Below are positions 11,857-22,900 of a stretch of DNA of 25,000 nucleotides, piece by piece. Numbering within the stretch: the stretch's first letter is position 1; every line of letters starts with the position of its first letter. The position numbers were made by a program, and so were the translations under genes. Source of the DNA: Sphaeroforma sirkka (lineage: Eukaryota > Opisthokonta > Ichthyosporea > Ichthyophonida); assembly GCA_001586965.3 (NCBI GenBank), contig LUCW03001870.1, positions 1-25,000 of the forward strand. Direction: 5' to 3'. The notes beneath the pieces are model-generated. The model was not told the DNA's origin. It saw only the letters and a program-made list of their open reading frames with translations, and searched no databases.

Positions 11857-11932
11857 CCAGCGGATACCCTAGCTTATGGGGGGGTGAAAACATACCAGCG
11901 GATACCCTAGCTTTTTGGGGGGTGAAAATATA
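11857..11932 (+). repeat. 38-bp tandem duplication in the 3' untranslated region of the element
   Basis: Two adjacent units (11857-11894 and 11895-11932), each starting CCAGCGGATACCCTAGCTT and followed by a G-run and GTGAAAA. A third start, CCAGC, follows at 11933. It lies between the chromodomain and the right LTR. A TA run at 12006-12031 follows. Confidence 0.9.
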
Positions 11933-12127
11933 CCAGCACAGCCGGGATGGTTCAAAAGACCAGTTTCAAGGCAAGAACTTACTCAGCAGAAGGATTTCAT
12001 TAGTTTATATATATATATATATATATATATTGTTTATTTACACTACTAGTTATATATGTTTAATTTTCAATAGTTTAAGAGGTCATTTATTTTTGAAGCT
12101 CTTCAATCACTGGTGACGCTTGAGCTT

Positions 12128-12135
12128 GAGGGGAG
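12128..12135 (+). other. Probable polypurine tract
   Basis: GAGGGGAG abuts the right LTR. In LTR retroelements this purine tract resists RNase H and primes second-strand synthesis. Confidence 0.65.
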
Positions 12136-12315
12136 TGTGGTAAAAGTCCCCTTAAACCACTATCAGTGTGAAGTTAGAATTAATTTACAATTAATTCACA
12201 CGAGGTGAATTATTTGTAGACCACGTAGACAATCAAATATAAGAATAAATACACCGCACTGAGCCTCAGGGAGACTCAGTAGGTTTTAGTATCGTATTTT
12301 GATGTGTTTACTACA
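12136..12315 (+). repeat. Right LTR of the chromovirus
   Basis: Practically identical to the left LTR; I see one small length difference. Same TG start and CA end, with AATAAA at 12244-12249. It is followed by ACAA (12316-12319), matching the left flank. Confidence 0.95.
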
Positions 12316-12319
12316 ACAA
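12316..12319. repeat. Right target-site duplication (ACAA)
   Basis: Four bases directly after the right LTR, equal to 3502-3505. Confidence 0.7.
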
Positions 12320-12544
12320 TACTATTTGTTTCAATTTGAGGTAAATTAGCGTCTATTTGCGCGTCAGGCTTCGAATTCGTTGTAAAGGTTCTAAAGGGAA
12401 TGAAGGAAAGTTAAGATTGTCGAACTGCACCAATGATGGAGGGCATACAGTGCGTTTTCATGACAATGGATACTTACAAGTCGATAATAGTATTGGCGGC
12501 AAGCCTTCCCTGCAATATCCTTAGCCGTGAAACGTCGCGTGGCC

Positions 12545-12990
12545 AAAGTATTTGGAAGGCTGTGGATAAATGTCAGAGTTCCACGGTCATGGGCGGGGGG
12601 GGGGGTGGTAGGCGTCTGTTGAGAGTGCTCACATTTTTTTTTTGGGAGGGGGGGGGGCTACTAGCGTTGGCTTGATGATATGTCCCTTGAAAGGAAGAGG
12701 CGGTACTGCATGCAGCACACATGATGACTTCTTCCCAAGCTTGAGTACCCCTTATTCTAGACTGGACTGGCGACCCTAATCAGCAAAACAAAGTGATAGG
12801 AACGGAGGAGTTTACCAGGGAGTCAGGACGCCCATATAGATAAAACAAAGCTGTGGACCAACAATCAAACCTTGGAGTATGCCATTTTTTCTTTGGTAGC
12901 TTTCCACGATACGTCACCCGAATGAGAAGATTCCCAAACATATACGGACACAACTAATCCAGTTCTCTGTCATTCCAGCTTGGCGCAACA
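12545..12990. repeat. Dispersed repeat, module C copy 1
   Basis: This stretch aligns along its length with 16130-16590. Shared landmarks in the same order: TTTGGA(A/G)GGCT(G/T)TGGAT, TAGGCGTCTGTTGAGAGTG, GGACTGGCGACC, CCATATAGAT, and ACGTCACTCG/ACGTCACCCG. This copy has gained G-runs (around 12594-12606 and 12647-12656) and a T-run. I see no transposon ends or target duplications. It is probably an old dispersed repeat or duplicated segment. Confidence 0.8.
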
Positions 12991-13792
12991 GCATCCACAT
13001 GCCCGGAAGGACCATTTTACCGTATGCTTTAGTGGTGTCAAGGCACACGTCATTTCAGACATATAGATTTTTAAAATGGGAAATGGGGATTTAATACGGC
13101 AAACTTAGAGATATTAAGGGTGGCCCCGTTTCTAAGGAAATGGATAAGATTAGATGGAAGATCAGAGGTGAATGGTCTTGGTGGAAAGTAAATTTTCTAG
13201 CTCCCATAACTCCAAGGTGAATAGATAATCATAAGTTATACTTTTAGGTTATCTAGTAGAATAAGGAGAGATTAATTGGAAGTGTAGTGCTCAAGAGTAA
13301 CGAGGATTACCCCCATCCTTCCAAAGGACCCTACCCTGAAGAGACCATAAGTCTACTAACCCCGAGGGGACAGGACAGGATACTTCCCCGTAGCGTAGGT
13401 TGTCACCGGGGAGGCTCTCCTCCTACACTCCTTCGGAGTACCCCAAGATAGGATTAAAACTACCAATCAACTCTCTATCTTCTTATTTATCTCTCATTTC
13501 AAAAACTTACACGCCCTCTCTACGAGGGTCCCTCCCCGGGTTCCGGGGACCCGTTCTGTCCCTTCGAGGTTCGAGTCTCGTGCCTAAATTGGTGCTGTAA
13601 AGGGGAAGAGGGAGATAGGATTGTTTCGTTTTTCATCGCGGCAAGGGGTTGAGTATGGCAAGAATAGCGTGATTTGAATCCAGCTTGAGTGTCATATTGA
13701 GCTGGGGTGATTTGCTAATAAAATGGTGACAAATCTTTTTGACAAATTTTTTGTGTCAGTGATGCCAGGCAGAACGAAATGTATTTTTAAAC
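12991..13792. other. Intergenic stretch with a C/G-rich patch
   Basis: No supported gene. Between about 13300 and 13600 the sequence turns rich in CCCC/GGGG words. It contains GGTTCGAGTCTCG (about 13567-13579), which resembles a tRNA box B, but there is no box A or cloverleaf around it. A plus-strand open frame here has no domain. The last part runs into the 3' end of the minus-strand gene ending at 13979. Confidence 0.5.
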
Positions 13793-13798
13793 TTTATT
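13793..13798 (-). terminator. Poly(A) signal AATAAA (minus strand)
   Basis: A canonical AATAAA on the minus strand, about 180 bases after the stop codon at 13979-13981. The distance suits a short 3' untranslated region of the gene described next. Confidence 0.6.
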
Positions 13799-13978
13799 CA
13801 TGGTTCTCGCACAGTTTCGTTAGTTTTCATCTTGTACAGTTTCACTAGCCGTAAATCTTCATGATGAGAGGGTTCCTGCCATTGAATTGTAAATGTACAG
13901 CGTCATCAACACGTACTATAAGTAATACTGCGAATAGCAGCCACAAGGTAGTCAGAGGCTCATTCTTAGGTGAAGTAT

Positions 13979-14828
13979 CTATTGCACCTTCATCGCCTCA
14001 CATGCTCGTTTAAATCTAGGTTTTGCACCCTGTTTATACGCTTCTTTCGTTGTAACCGCCTTGACCATATCGTTGATCTCATCTGGCTTTGCGGTGTGTC
14101 CGCGACAGTCCGCCAGCAATACAGCAATCCAGTGTACACTTTTCTGTAGGATATAGGACAAATACTTTGCCTTGTATGTTGTCGTCTAGCTTTGCTTGTC
14201 GAAATAGTACCATAGCGTGCTACTGGAAATAATTTGCTGAAAAGTCTAAAACATGGTTCAAAGTAGGTCCCTCAAGGTTCTCTCACAATAAGTGCGTTGA
14301 GCTGTGACTGACAATCGTTCTATTTGTATTCAGCTTTTCATTCATGTGGACGAGATTGGCTATTAGCTGTTCTACCTTACTACCTTATACGGAATAAATT
14401 TTTATTTATGCCATGTGATATGTGGTGCCGAGAGCACTGTGTACTGTAAACGTGGGTGTGGACGTTATCTAAATTTAAGTTTCCTTCGTACAAAAGCTTG
14501 AGCCCATGTCGTACTGCTCCGAGATACCGTAAATAGTTCGCATGACCCAATTAACAACGGTTTTCAGTCTTAATATAGGTAGGGAAACATCATCGCATAT
14601 CTGATTGTCCAGTCCATTTATACAACAGATATACTATACGAAAGATATAACCCATTTCAAAGAGATATCAATAATATTTGTTGTACGATCTGACGGGTGG
14701 GTATGCGATGTCAATCGTACGTAAAATGAAATGAGAATACGCTTTTACTTTGTATGGCACTTTTTACTCGATCAAAAATATAATGGAAAGTTGCATTTTC
14801 CGCCGCTAAATGGTATTTGTGAAGACAA
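13979..14828 (-). CDS. 3' exons of an unidentified spliced gene
   Basis: Three exons are phase-compatible: 14749-14828 (in phase 2, out phase 1), 14313-14383 (phase 1 to 0) and the terminal exon 13979-14143 (phase 0 to a TAG stop). The terminal exon follows a good acceptor (TCCTATATCCTACAG). The others use GTAAAA and GTCAGT donors, and a CTTAG and a weaker AAG acceptor. Together they give about 104 C-terminal residues. These include a helical stretch with regular hydrophobic spacing (VEQLIANLVHMNEKL), then WIAVLLADCRG, and a basic tail ending in KVQ. A further exon ending at 14926 (donor GTATGC, phase 2) may precede. I do not recognise the family. A separate gene is the simplest reading. A distant 3' end of the myotubularin transcript on the same strand cannot be excluded. 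An alternative frame of the terminal exon is also open but is less protein-like. Confidence 0.5.
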
Positions 14829-15735
14829 CTAAGGTAAATGAGAAATGTGCATCTATTTGTATGTATATGATATATACATGCGATGTAGGTTATACGTGTT
14901 TCTATTATTGCATACATCTCTAGTTTATTCATATCTATGACTTCTGTTATTTTTGATGTCTTCAAAATGGAATAAAAATTACACGAAACCCTCATTTCTA
15001 TCTCTAATTATCAGACCTCTCCCATACCGTTTCCAGAAGCTTTTACTGATTTCAAGTCCCCTCCTGAACCTTCAAAATCGAAATACTGTCTTAGTGATCG
15101 GTGATATATTTGAGCACGCAAAATGATGATCAGCGAAGATTGAATTAAATTGAAAATACAATACATATATTTAGTGATTGTATGCGTCTTGAATAGAATA
15201 CACATTGCAAATATTAAAGACATCACACTTTCCTCGCCCCTAAGTCTTTATTACAGGTTTAATACGGGTTTTTTTTAATCACGCCTCCATCATTGACTTT
15301 AGCAACAAGTATACAAATCCGATATTTTAGCGCTTACTTCGCAATTCGATAATTCGATTCTGCTGAAGTAATGTACTTTTATACCAATTTTGACTGTCAA
15401 GAGCCCAACAAAGTTTTGAGGTGATGTACATAAAAGTTTTTGTCATCTACAACTAGAAAAAGATATATGTTAGATGCAAAAAGTAGTCAAGTCTTGTGTT
15501 ATTCAGATACATCCCGTCATGGTGAAAAGTTTCAGAGGGTTATTTGCAAGGTATTCTCGACACCACCACATCACTTACGATTCACGCTACCATATGAACT
15601 ATACAAGTCTACCCTGGGTACAACTCGTGCCCTTTTAAAACAGCTTGACTGAATAGTTTATGCCATTTTTTATTGCTTTTGGAGATTGGTACCACATAGC
15701 CCAGATTCTCATATCGAGTGATTCGAATTACTGGT
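14829..15735. other. Unresolved stretch upstream of the unidentified gene
   Basis: It probably holds more exons of the minus-strand gene ending at 13979, but I could not fix them. Candidate pieces are a frame ending at 14926 (KTSKITEVIDMNKLE) and two overlapping frames near 14985-15085, one of which contains FWKRYGRGLIIRDRNEGF. Their phases cannot all be satisfied together. A plus-strand frame at 15440-15652 has no domain. Confidence 0.3.

Positions 15736-15806
<71 letters not shown>
15736..15806. repeat. TA microsatellite, about 70 bp
   Basis: A pure TA dinucleotide run, the longest in the window. It directly precedes the first A module of the repeat block. Confidence 0.97.
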
Positions 15807-15807
<1 letters not shown>

Positions 15808-16635
15808 CGATACTGCGGATGGAAATATCGTGAAGTACAAACGTGCAAACCTGTTGCGTCTAAACGAAATCCGATCATGTAGTTGTAATAGCCGAATACG
15901 CAAATGGTGATAACCAAGTATGTAACTGCGGATACATCAGAAAACTATCATTTAGGCCGTCGCCTTACGTTGTGCTACATTTCTTCTTCTTCAGTGACTA
16001 TGACAGTATAGTTGTGGCAATAACGACGGATACGTGAGGAATTGATCGATAGAATACTGCTCAGGTAGTAATGGAAAATTAATCCAGGTAATCTCGAATC
16101 AGTTTTTCTAATCGTACAGGACGAAAAAGATACATTTGGAGGGCTTTGGATGAATATAAGAGAGTTGGAAGAGAAAAGTAGGCGTCTGTTGAGAGTGTTC
16201 GTATTTGGAGAGCCTACTAGCGTAGCGTGATGAGATGTCTTTTGATACGAAGATGCGGTACCGCATGCAACATTCTCGATGACCTCGTTCGGGACTTAAG
16301 ATTTTTTTGTTCTAGACCGGACTGGCGACCTCAATTATTAATCGCGTTCAGGAAGGCTTGCATCCGTGCAGCCAACAAAATCAGTAGCCTGGATGCGCGT
16401 GTCATCTACATAGAGATGGAAAAGGAGAAGTTTCGGCCGAAATCGCGCTAGCGTAATAGCCAGGGTGTCCATATAGATGACAAAAGCTGTAGTATGCCAA
16501 TCGTTCTATGCAATAAAGGTGAAAGGTTTTCACGAAACGTCACTCGTGTAAGGACATTCTCGAATAATGCACGGAGACAAATTGCAGTGTGGATTCGTTT
16601 CAAATTGACTTCGACCTCAGTAGAAATATAATCCA

Positions 16636-16906
16636 TAGTATCGCGTTAAGCGATAATATCGCTGTCTTGGAGCCAAACCTCTTTTATAAGGTGCAGGCAT
16701 ACCGGACTTTCAAACACAAAGTATCTGCAGGGGACGTACACATACTCGACGGGTCTTGAAGCTTGCCTCACAGTTTACCACAGAAATCTGGTGTTTTATG
16801 CCCCATCATTATCTCAGTATATAATGTGAAATATCAGAGCAAGGGTTACCTACATCCAGTAGAGTCGAGGAATCTAGAACATCAGAGTATCCTTGATCAA
16901 AAAATC
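16636..16906 (-). repeat. Module D, copy 1
   Basis: It aligns with 18094-18357; landmarks are AACACAAAGTATCTGCAGGG, CATTATCTCAGTATAT and CCAGTAGAGTCGAGGAATC. On the minus strand it contains a frame starting YFVF that is interrupted by a stop in this copy but open in copy 2. The frame then continues into 16448-16636. It could be a decayed duplicate of an exon. Confidence 0.75.
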
Positions 16907-18093
16907 GAAAGTGTCTCATAATAGTATTTTGGACAGAGAATGACACGTAAGTAATTCAGCCAAACGGCCAGTGAACTGGATATTTCCATTCTCTAAGACA
17001 TACAGTTTCCTATTCTTATTGACTCAGAGGCCGATGAACTCTGTGACAATTTTTAATTGGTCTTGAGGTTGATATCGTTTACTGCGTTCTATATATTGTA
17101 TAGCACAAACGCGCGAGGATTCAATGCGTTTCTCACATCGACTTTTTCCGCCGATACCGAAGATAGAAACATCGTGAAGTACAAATGTATAAACCTGTTG
17201 CGTCAGATAAATATCCGATCATGAAATTGTGGTGGCCAAATATCCCAATCGTGATAACTAAATATGTAAACACGAATATATCAGAAAACTTTCATATAGT
17301 TTATACACATGAAGCTTCAATACGATTCTCACCTCGAGAGTGATTCAAATATCAGGCATTATTATTTTTCCCGATACTGCAGATAGAAATATCGTGAACC
17401 ACAAATGTACAAACCTATTGCGTCTAATAGAAATCCTATCATGTAATTGTAGTAGCAGAATATGCAAATCGTGATAACTAATGTAACCGCGAATGCATCA
17501 GACGTGATGCTTCAGTACGTTGCTCATATTGAGAGTGATTCAAATACCTAGAAAACTTTTTCCCCGATACTGCAAATGAAAGTATTTAGAGTATGAACGT
17601 GCAAACCTATTACGTCTAATCGAAATCCGAAAATGTAATTGTAGTAGCAGAATACAGAAATCCTGATAACTAATTATGTAACCAGGAATACATCAGTAAA
17701 CCATTTTTTAGACTGTCGCTACTACCATTTTTAATTTAGTGCATACATATCACAAAATAGTTGTGGCGAAAATGACGGATACGTGAACAGTTGATCGATA
17801 GATCGCTGCCCAGGTGGTAATGGAAACATCAATTCAAGTAATCTCGAATCGATAATCTTTGTCATGCAGGTAGAGAAAGATAATATCAGAAATAGGTCAG
17901 AACCAATACAAATATTCGCAAGAATGCACTCTAAAACTATTAGTTGAATTGGGTCCTTATCAACGACCCACCCAATTTTATATGTGTGGCCTGAAGATCG
18001 ACTCTAATTAATATATTACCTAAATACCTTGCAATTTTCAAGATGAACTAAGCTAGTGGGGCGAGTGATTAATGGATAATCTATTAATGGAGT

Positions 18094-18357
18094 CCATGGT
18101 ATCACATATAACGACAATATCGCCGTCATGGAGCGCAACCTCTTTTACACGTTGAAGGCGTACTGGATTTCCAAACACAAAGTATCTGCAGGGGACGTAC
18201 AACATACTGAACGGGCCTCGGAGCTTGCATCAGATTTTACCACGGAGAACTGATGTTTCATCCTCTATCATTATCTCAGTATATACAATTCAAATATCAG
18301 AGCGAAGGTTACCTAAATCCAGTAGAGTCGAGGAATCCATCACACCAGAGTATCAGT
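18094..18357 (-). repeat. Module D, copy 2
   Basis: The second copy of module D. Here the minus-strand frame YFVFGNPVRLQRVKEVALHD and beyond runs about 30 codons without a stop, just after CCCTGCAG, which reads as an acceptor. Module C, which follows D in the first unit, is absent from this unit. The stretch 17886-18093 lies in its place and does not match C. Confidence 0.7.
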
Positions 18358-18850
18358 GAAATTGTAGTAGCAGAATATGCAAATCGTGACAACTAATTAT
18401 GTAATCGTGAATACATCAGAAAACTTTCATTCATAGCCTAAAAGCGTGAAGCTTCAATACGATTCTCACGTCGAGACAGATTCGAATACCATGCATATTT
18501 TTTCCCGATATAGCAGATGTGAAATACAAATATACAATCCTTTTGGGTCTAACAGAAATCCGATCATGTAATTGTAGTAGCAGAATATGCAGACGAATAC
18601 ATCAGAAAACCTTCATTTACAATCAATAAGATTCTCAGATCGAGAGTGATTTAAATATAAATATCCTTTCTTTCCCGATACTGCAGATGGAAATATCGGG
18701 AGGTACAAATAAACAAACCTATTGCGTCTGTTTAAAATCTGATCATGTCCTGAGTAACTCAGCCAATCGGCCAGTGAACTGGACAATTTCCATCTCTAAG
18801 ATATTCGGCTTTTCCTATTCCTACTGAGAAAAGCTAACTTCCGAGGCACA

Positions 18851-19334
18851 TGTCTTGGCGTTGGTGGTATAGAGAACATTTGTATTTTATTTGTGAACTA
18901 TTCTGTGTAGTCCAGTACTATGCATGTTGCAAGATTGGCAACGGACACGGACTAACAATTGTTGCCAAATCAGCACATAGTTTTAAGGATTCTGGCTAAA
19001 TTTACACTTCACCAACCGAGGATGCGCATGAGCAATGTGCCAGCAGACGCAAATTGATTGCGGTCTGGTGGTCACAACTGACATTAAATGAAGTGCACTA
19101 TGAGCTCATAGAAGTGCTCCATTGTTTTACTTCCATGTAAGAAATTCTGAATCTAACTCGGCAAATACTCAAGCCGATGCGCGATGTTGACATTGGTTTC
19201 CGCTCGTTTCGGTAGGCCACACATATAAGGCCAATTGGGGCAAACTGTTCAATTGAAATTAAGGGTTCTATCACGGCGAAGATCCCCATTTTATATGGCA
19301 TAAGGGTAGCTCATAGTTGCCTCTGCTTGATTAC
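18851..19334. other. Spacer between the repeat block and the myotubularin gene
   Basis: No supported gene. A minus-strand frame at 19098-19301 is open for 67 codons but has no recognisable domain. It may overlap a 3' exon or untranslated region of the myotubularin gene. Confidence 0.4.
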
Positions 19335-19371
19335 CGAAACACCTCTGCGTCCGATATGATACTCTTCCCCT
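19335..19371 (-). CDS. Candidate eleventh exon of the myotubularin gene
   Basis: A 37-base exon candidate on the minus strand. It has a pyrimidine-rich acceptor (CATTTGTTGTAG) and a GTAATC donor. Its in-phase (1) matches the out-phase of the exon ending at 19913. It would add EGKSIISDAEVF after LVDF. The exon is short and the support is only splice signals and phase. Confidence 0.3.
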
Positions 19372-19912
19372 CTACAACAAATGAGTTGAAAATTAGAAAT
19401 TACATACTCTAGAAGAAACCCAGTAACAACACTTACTGTAAAATAGTACAAGACGACCAATGGGTTCGTAGTTCAAGCATAATAAACACTAGACCATGAA
19501 ATGGTGCCTTGACATTGTACCGAGATTCGTAAGTGCTTGAAATTGTCCCCACTAATCCAATTCAAATACAATGACATCTTCCCACGTGATATACTGCACT
19601 CGTCAGACGTACACAGCCATCACAGAAATCAGTTTTAATGTGTAGTTTGATTGACATATGCTCAATAGCCATAATCTATCTGCACGCGGACGTTGCTTGC
19701 GTGTTCGAGGCTCATCAGTTTTGTACATGAACTACAATGCAGGTAACAGATTGGATTTGCACACATCCACGCAAGCAAATAAACTGGATATGGACTGAAA
19801 GCTGAGGTTAAAATAAGTCTCTTTTTCTTGATCTTGATAACTTAATCATATACGTAGCAAATACTCAACACGTATATTTGGCTAAAGCATATGTATTGTT
19901 ATGTTTACATAC

Positions 19913-22900
19913 CAAAATCCACCAGAGCCAGTGAAGCCGCCTTACTGGGATCCTTGTCTCTAATTTGATTTAACATGCTAATTATATAGTTCCGCCTATT
20001 ATTATAGTCGTCGCCGTCTAATTTCTTGGCCAAGTCTTCAACGAATGTATCTTTGACAGCATTTGCCATTTTACCTGAGAACGACAGGTAACAATATGAA
20101 TAAGGGTGTGCCTCACTTATGTTGCATGTTTCGCAATTCTTCTACCATGTGAAATAATATGTGAACTAGTCCGTGTCATGTGTCGTATCTCATAAACAAG
20201 CACATTGAAATATGTCAGGTAATCATATCACCTACATACCTGCAAGGTACTGGCAGTACAGGCCTTTAAACACGTGTATGTGTTGCGGGGCAGTTTCCGC
20301 AACTAATACCCCTTGAGTAATCGAGTAAATGAGATTCAGGTACTTCTCTGTATTGTCAATCAAGTAGTACCACAGAGACGGTGTAGTCTCAGACAAATTC
20401 GCGGCCATTCGCTCTCGCTTTGTCGATTCGATGCGAAAAATGTAGAATTTTAGTAGTTAGTGATTAAGCTTATAGTTATGAGATGTACGTCTGCAACTAC
20501 TGAAGTGCAAAAGTATTTCCAGTGTTGGGCATGAATGTGGTCTTTCTAGTGGAACAACCACAAATAAAAACTAAATTTAATATCAGAAATAAGAAGAGAC
20601 TCTATTCGCAATAGTCTTGCTACGCTTAGATATCGCGTGCGCTGCAACAAACACCTTGAGCACCCAATCACTCCTAATTTGTCATGTGATTGATCTAAAA
20701 GAAATAACGACAACATACACGAAATCTGAATCGACAGGGGCGCCGATGAAACAGCCGACAAGAACACATTCTCTCACACAATACTTTATGGTGGATATCC
20801 AATAGACTATGAGGCCATCAGACATAAGGAGTATCGTGCATATAGCTGCAATAGTACAAGTGAACACACCTCGCAATTACCCAAGAACGTTCCAAAGCGG
20901 CAAGCGTGCAATTCCTCGTTCAGATCGATCAGCATTTTCCAATTGAACTCAAACGCGCACGGAAATTGCGTTTGTAGTTGCCAAACGCAATCCAAAAATT
21001 GTGTGAATACGGGAGAATACTCTTTCTTATCCAATGCCCAGAAACCATTTCGATGTTGGAACTTGTGGCCAAAGTGTATCCACTCCTTACTGATTAGACT
21101 TATAAAACCTGTTGTGGGTCAACAGCAAAAGTTATATAATTGTCTGAGTGAAAATTATTGATGTGATCGATACTAAGGTACAAGTCTCCCTCAAGATATC
21201 GCTATAGGCGCTGAGAAAAGCCCAATGCAGAAAAAAGAGAAAGACTATGTATCAATATTCAAACATTGTCTACATGCGCCAGAGAGTTCCTGATCGGACT
21301 CAAGTGAATCTCGAGACGGGCGCCAGGAACAAACGCATTCGCACGATAGCATGCGCTCAGCTATATTAGACAGAAGCAATATTATTACAAGATTGTGAAT
21401 TCAGGTAGGCATTCCAAGTACACACCTTTTATGGTACGGTAATAAGGATCCAAACACAGCTGAGTGAGGGAGGAGAGCTGAGCAGTCCTATCCCATCCGT
21501 CACTACAATGCAACACTACACTCGCGCCTTCAACTGCCATTGCCCTGTGTTGTGATATAGCAAATTTGGGTCACATACTCAATAATTTTAAATCGGATAC
21601 TCGCCAAAAATAAATAAATGAGTGAATGAAACTGGTGGAGACTAATGATTATTTTCCAATATCGATATTGCTGATACGGCACAGCTCCAAGTACTAAGAG
21701 GATACTATATCACCTGGTCGAAGGATAATAGGGCAAGTCATGGTCGCAGTTAAAGTCAATTTATTATTTTTCACAGAAACGCTTTCACAACAATACGTAC
21801 CAGGCATATAGCAGTACATGCAAAATGTAAATGTACGCCGCCACACGTATGTCAATTCCTGAAATTGCCGTAGGGGTTTAAATAATCTATAAGAATAAAC
21901 TTTGTACACAGACAAACACGAACCTGAACAATTATTCTCAATATCATTTATTTGTCATACTTCCCGTAACAGTACACTTGAATGCACAGGCAACCACCTC
22001 GCTTACACCGACTGACCTAGCCATCAGATTCGATGCTTCCAGAATAGTCCTGATGTGGTGCAGCCAACCGGACCCATATACGTTGCTAAGCCATTGATTC
22101 GCCGTTGAATTGTGTACGTGGCAGGCTGTGCATTACAGAGGCGATATGGTGCGAGCTAAAGTAGGCATATATATGCATCATAATACTTCAACTATAGCAG
22201 TGTACAAAAGCGGAAAACTGTGCGTATGTATGTATCATTTGCGAGAAAGAGTTCCAGCAAATATCAACCGCTATACACCACAGTCGCATCGCATTGGGCG
22301 ATCAACTAGAGAACTGGATTGCACGAGACATTGATCGAGAATAAACAATATTGTAAGTATATTCGTTTGATAGGAACCCCCCAAAACAATCCAATCTATG
22401 ATTATTTAGATTTTTTGCAATCGCTGTCATAAAGCTCGCATCCAGAAATCGATACGTCCGTTCTTTTCGCTGTACAGCGACAACAAAACGATGTGGGACC
22501 AGTAAAGGAGCAAAATATCGACGAAAATCCACTCCAGATACACATACCATCTACCAGCTTATTAAGTGATTCTCTAATGACATGGATGTTCTCTATGTTC
22601 ATGCATAGGTATTTGCAGTTGAGGTAGAATGCCGTGCTCTCGTATCCTGCCCCGTTCGCTCTGCGTTCGTATGATATATGCGAAATTAATAGGTACAATC
22701 GACTAGTACAATTAATTAGTGCAATAAATTAGTCCAACTATTTTGTAGCGCGCTCTCAAATATGCAGCGGAAAAGTAGGATCACCCAAGCCATGCGGATG
22801 AATAAGACACTCAGGAGACCAAGAAATCTGAGCTGAAATGCTTGGCTCTTATTTCAACACCTCTCGAGACATATCTATAGCATTGTAGTATAGATTAGAT

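Larger units (their letters stand above)
3506..12315 (+). mobile_element. Ty3/gypsy chromovirus LTR retrotransposon, broken copy
   Basis: An 8.8-kb LTR retrotransposon. Two LTRs of about 180 bp, starting TGTGG and ending CTACA, are flanked by ACAA. The order inside is leader, gag-like region, aspartic protease, reverse transcriptase, RNase H, an extra domain, integrase and a C-terminal chromodomain. Integrase downstream of RNase H places it in Ty3/gypsy (Metaviridae), and the chromodomain places it among the chromoviruses. A purine tract (GAGGGGAG, 12128-12135) just before the right LTR fits a polypurine tract. I found no clear primer-binding site after the left LTR. The coding region is interrupted in about five places, some of which could be frame changes the family uses naturally, so I call it broken. 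The near-identical LTRs indicate a young insertion. Confidence 0.95.
15807..18850. repeat. Nested repeat block of modules A to E
   Basis: Several modules recur here. Module A (150-200 bp, starting CCGATACTGC) occurs at about 15807-15960, 17151-17370, 17371-17563, 17564-17715, 18361-18504 (partial), 18505-18674 and 18675-18750. Module B occurs at about 16008-16135 and 17752-17885. Module C is at 16130-16590, with an outside copy at 12545-12990. Module D is at about 16636-16906 and 18094-18357. Module E is at about 16948-17035 and 18751-18845. The order A-B-C-D-E-A-A-A-B-D-A-A-A-E shows that a composite unit was duplicated and module A then amplified in tandem. Several modules hold minus-strand frames that stay open across copies. 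No transposase or reverse transcriptase is visible. Confidence 0.85.

Noticed and set aside
3506-12315. Copia-type, LINE or tyrosine-recombinase (DIRS) element
   Set aside because: Integrase follows RNase H, LTRs are direct repeats with a target duplication, and there is a DDE integrase and no tyrosine recombinase. Together these fit Ty3/gypsy.
15609-15917. Minus-strand frame of 102 codons with a long Ile-Tyr run
   Set aside because: Most of it is the TA microsatellite. The only interesting part is the module A frame, reported separately.
21694-21915. Minus-strand frame of 73 codons as an extra myotubularin exon
   Set aside because: The flanking exons at 21426-21544 and 22017-22125 already join in phase across the conserved region before the P-loop, leaving no gap for it.
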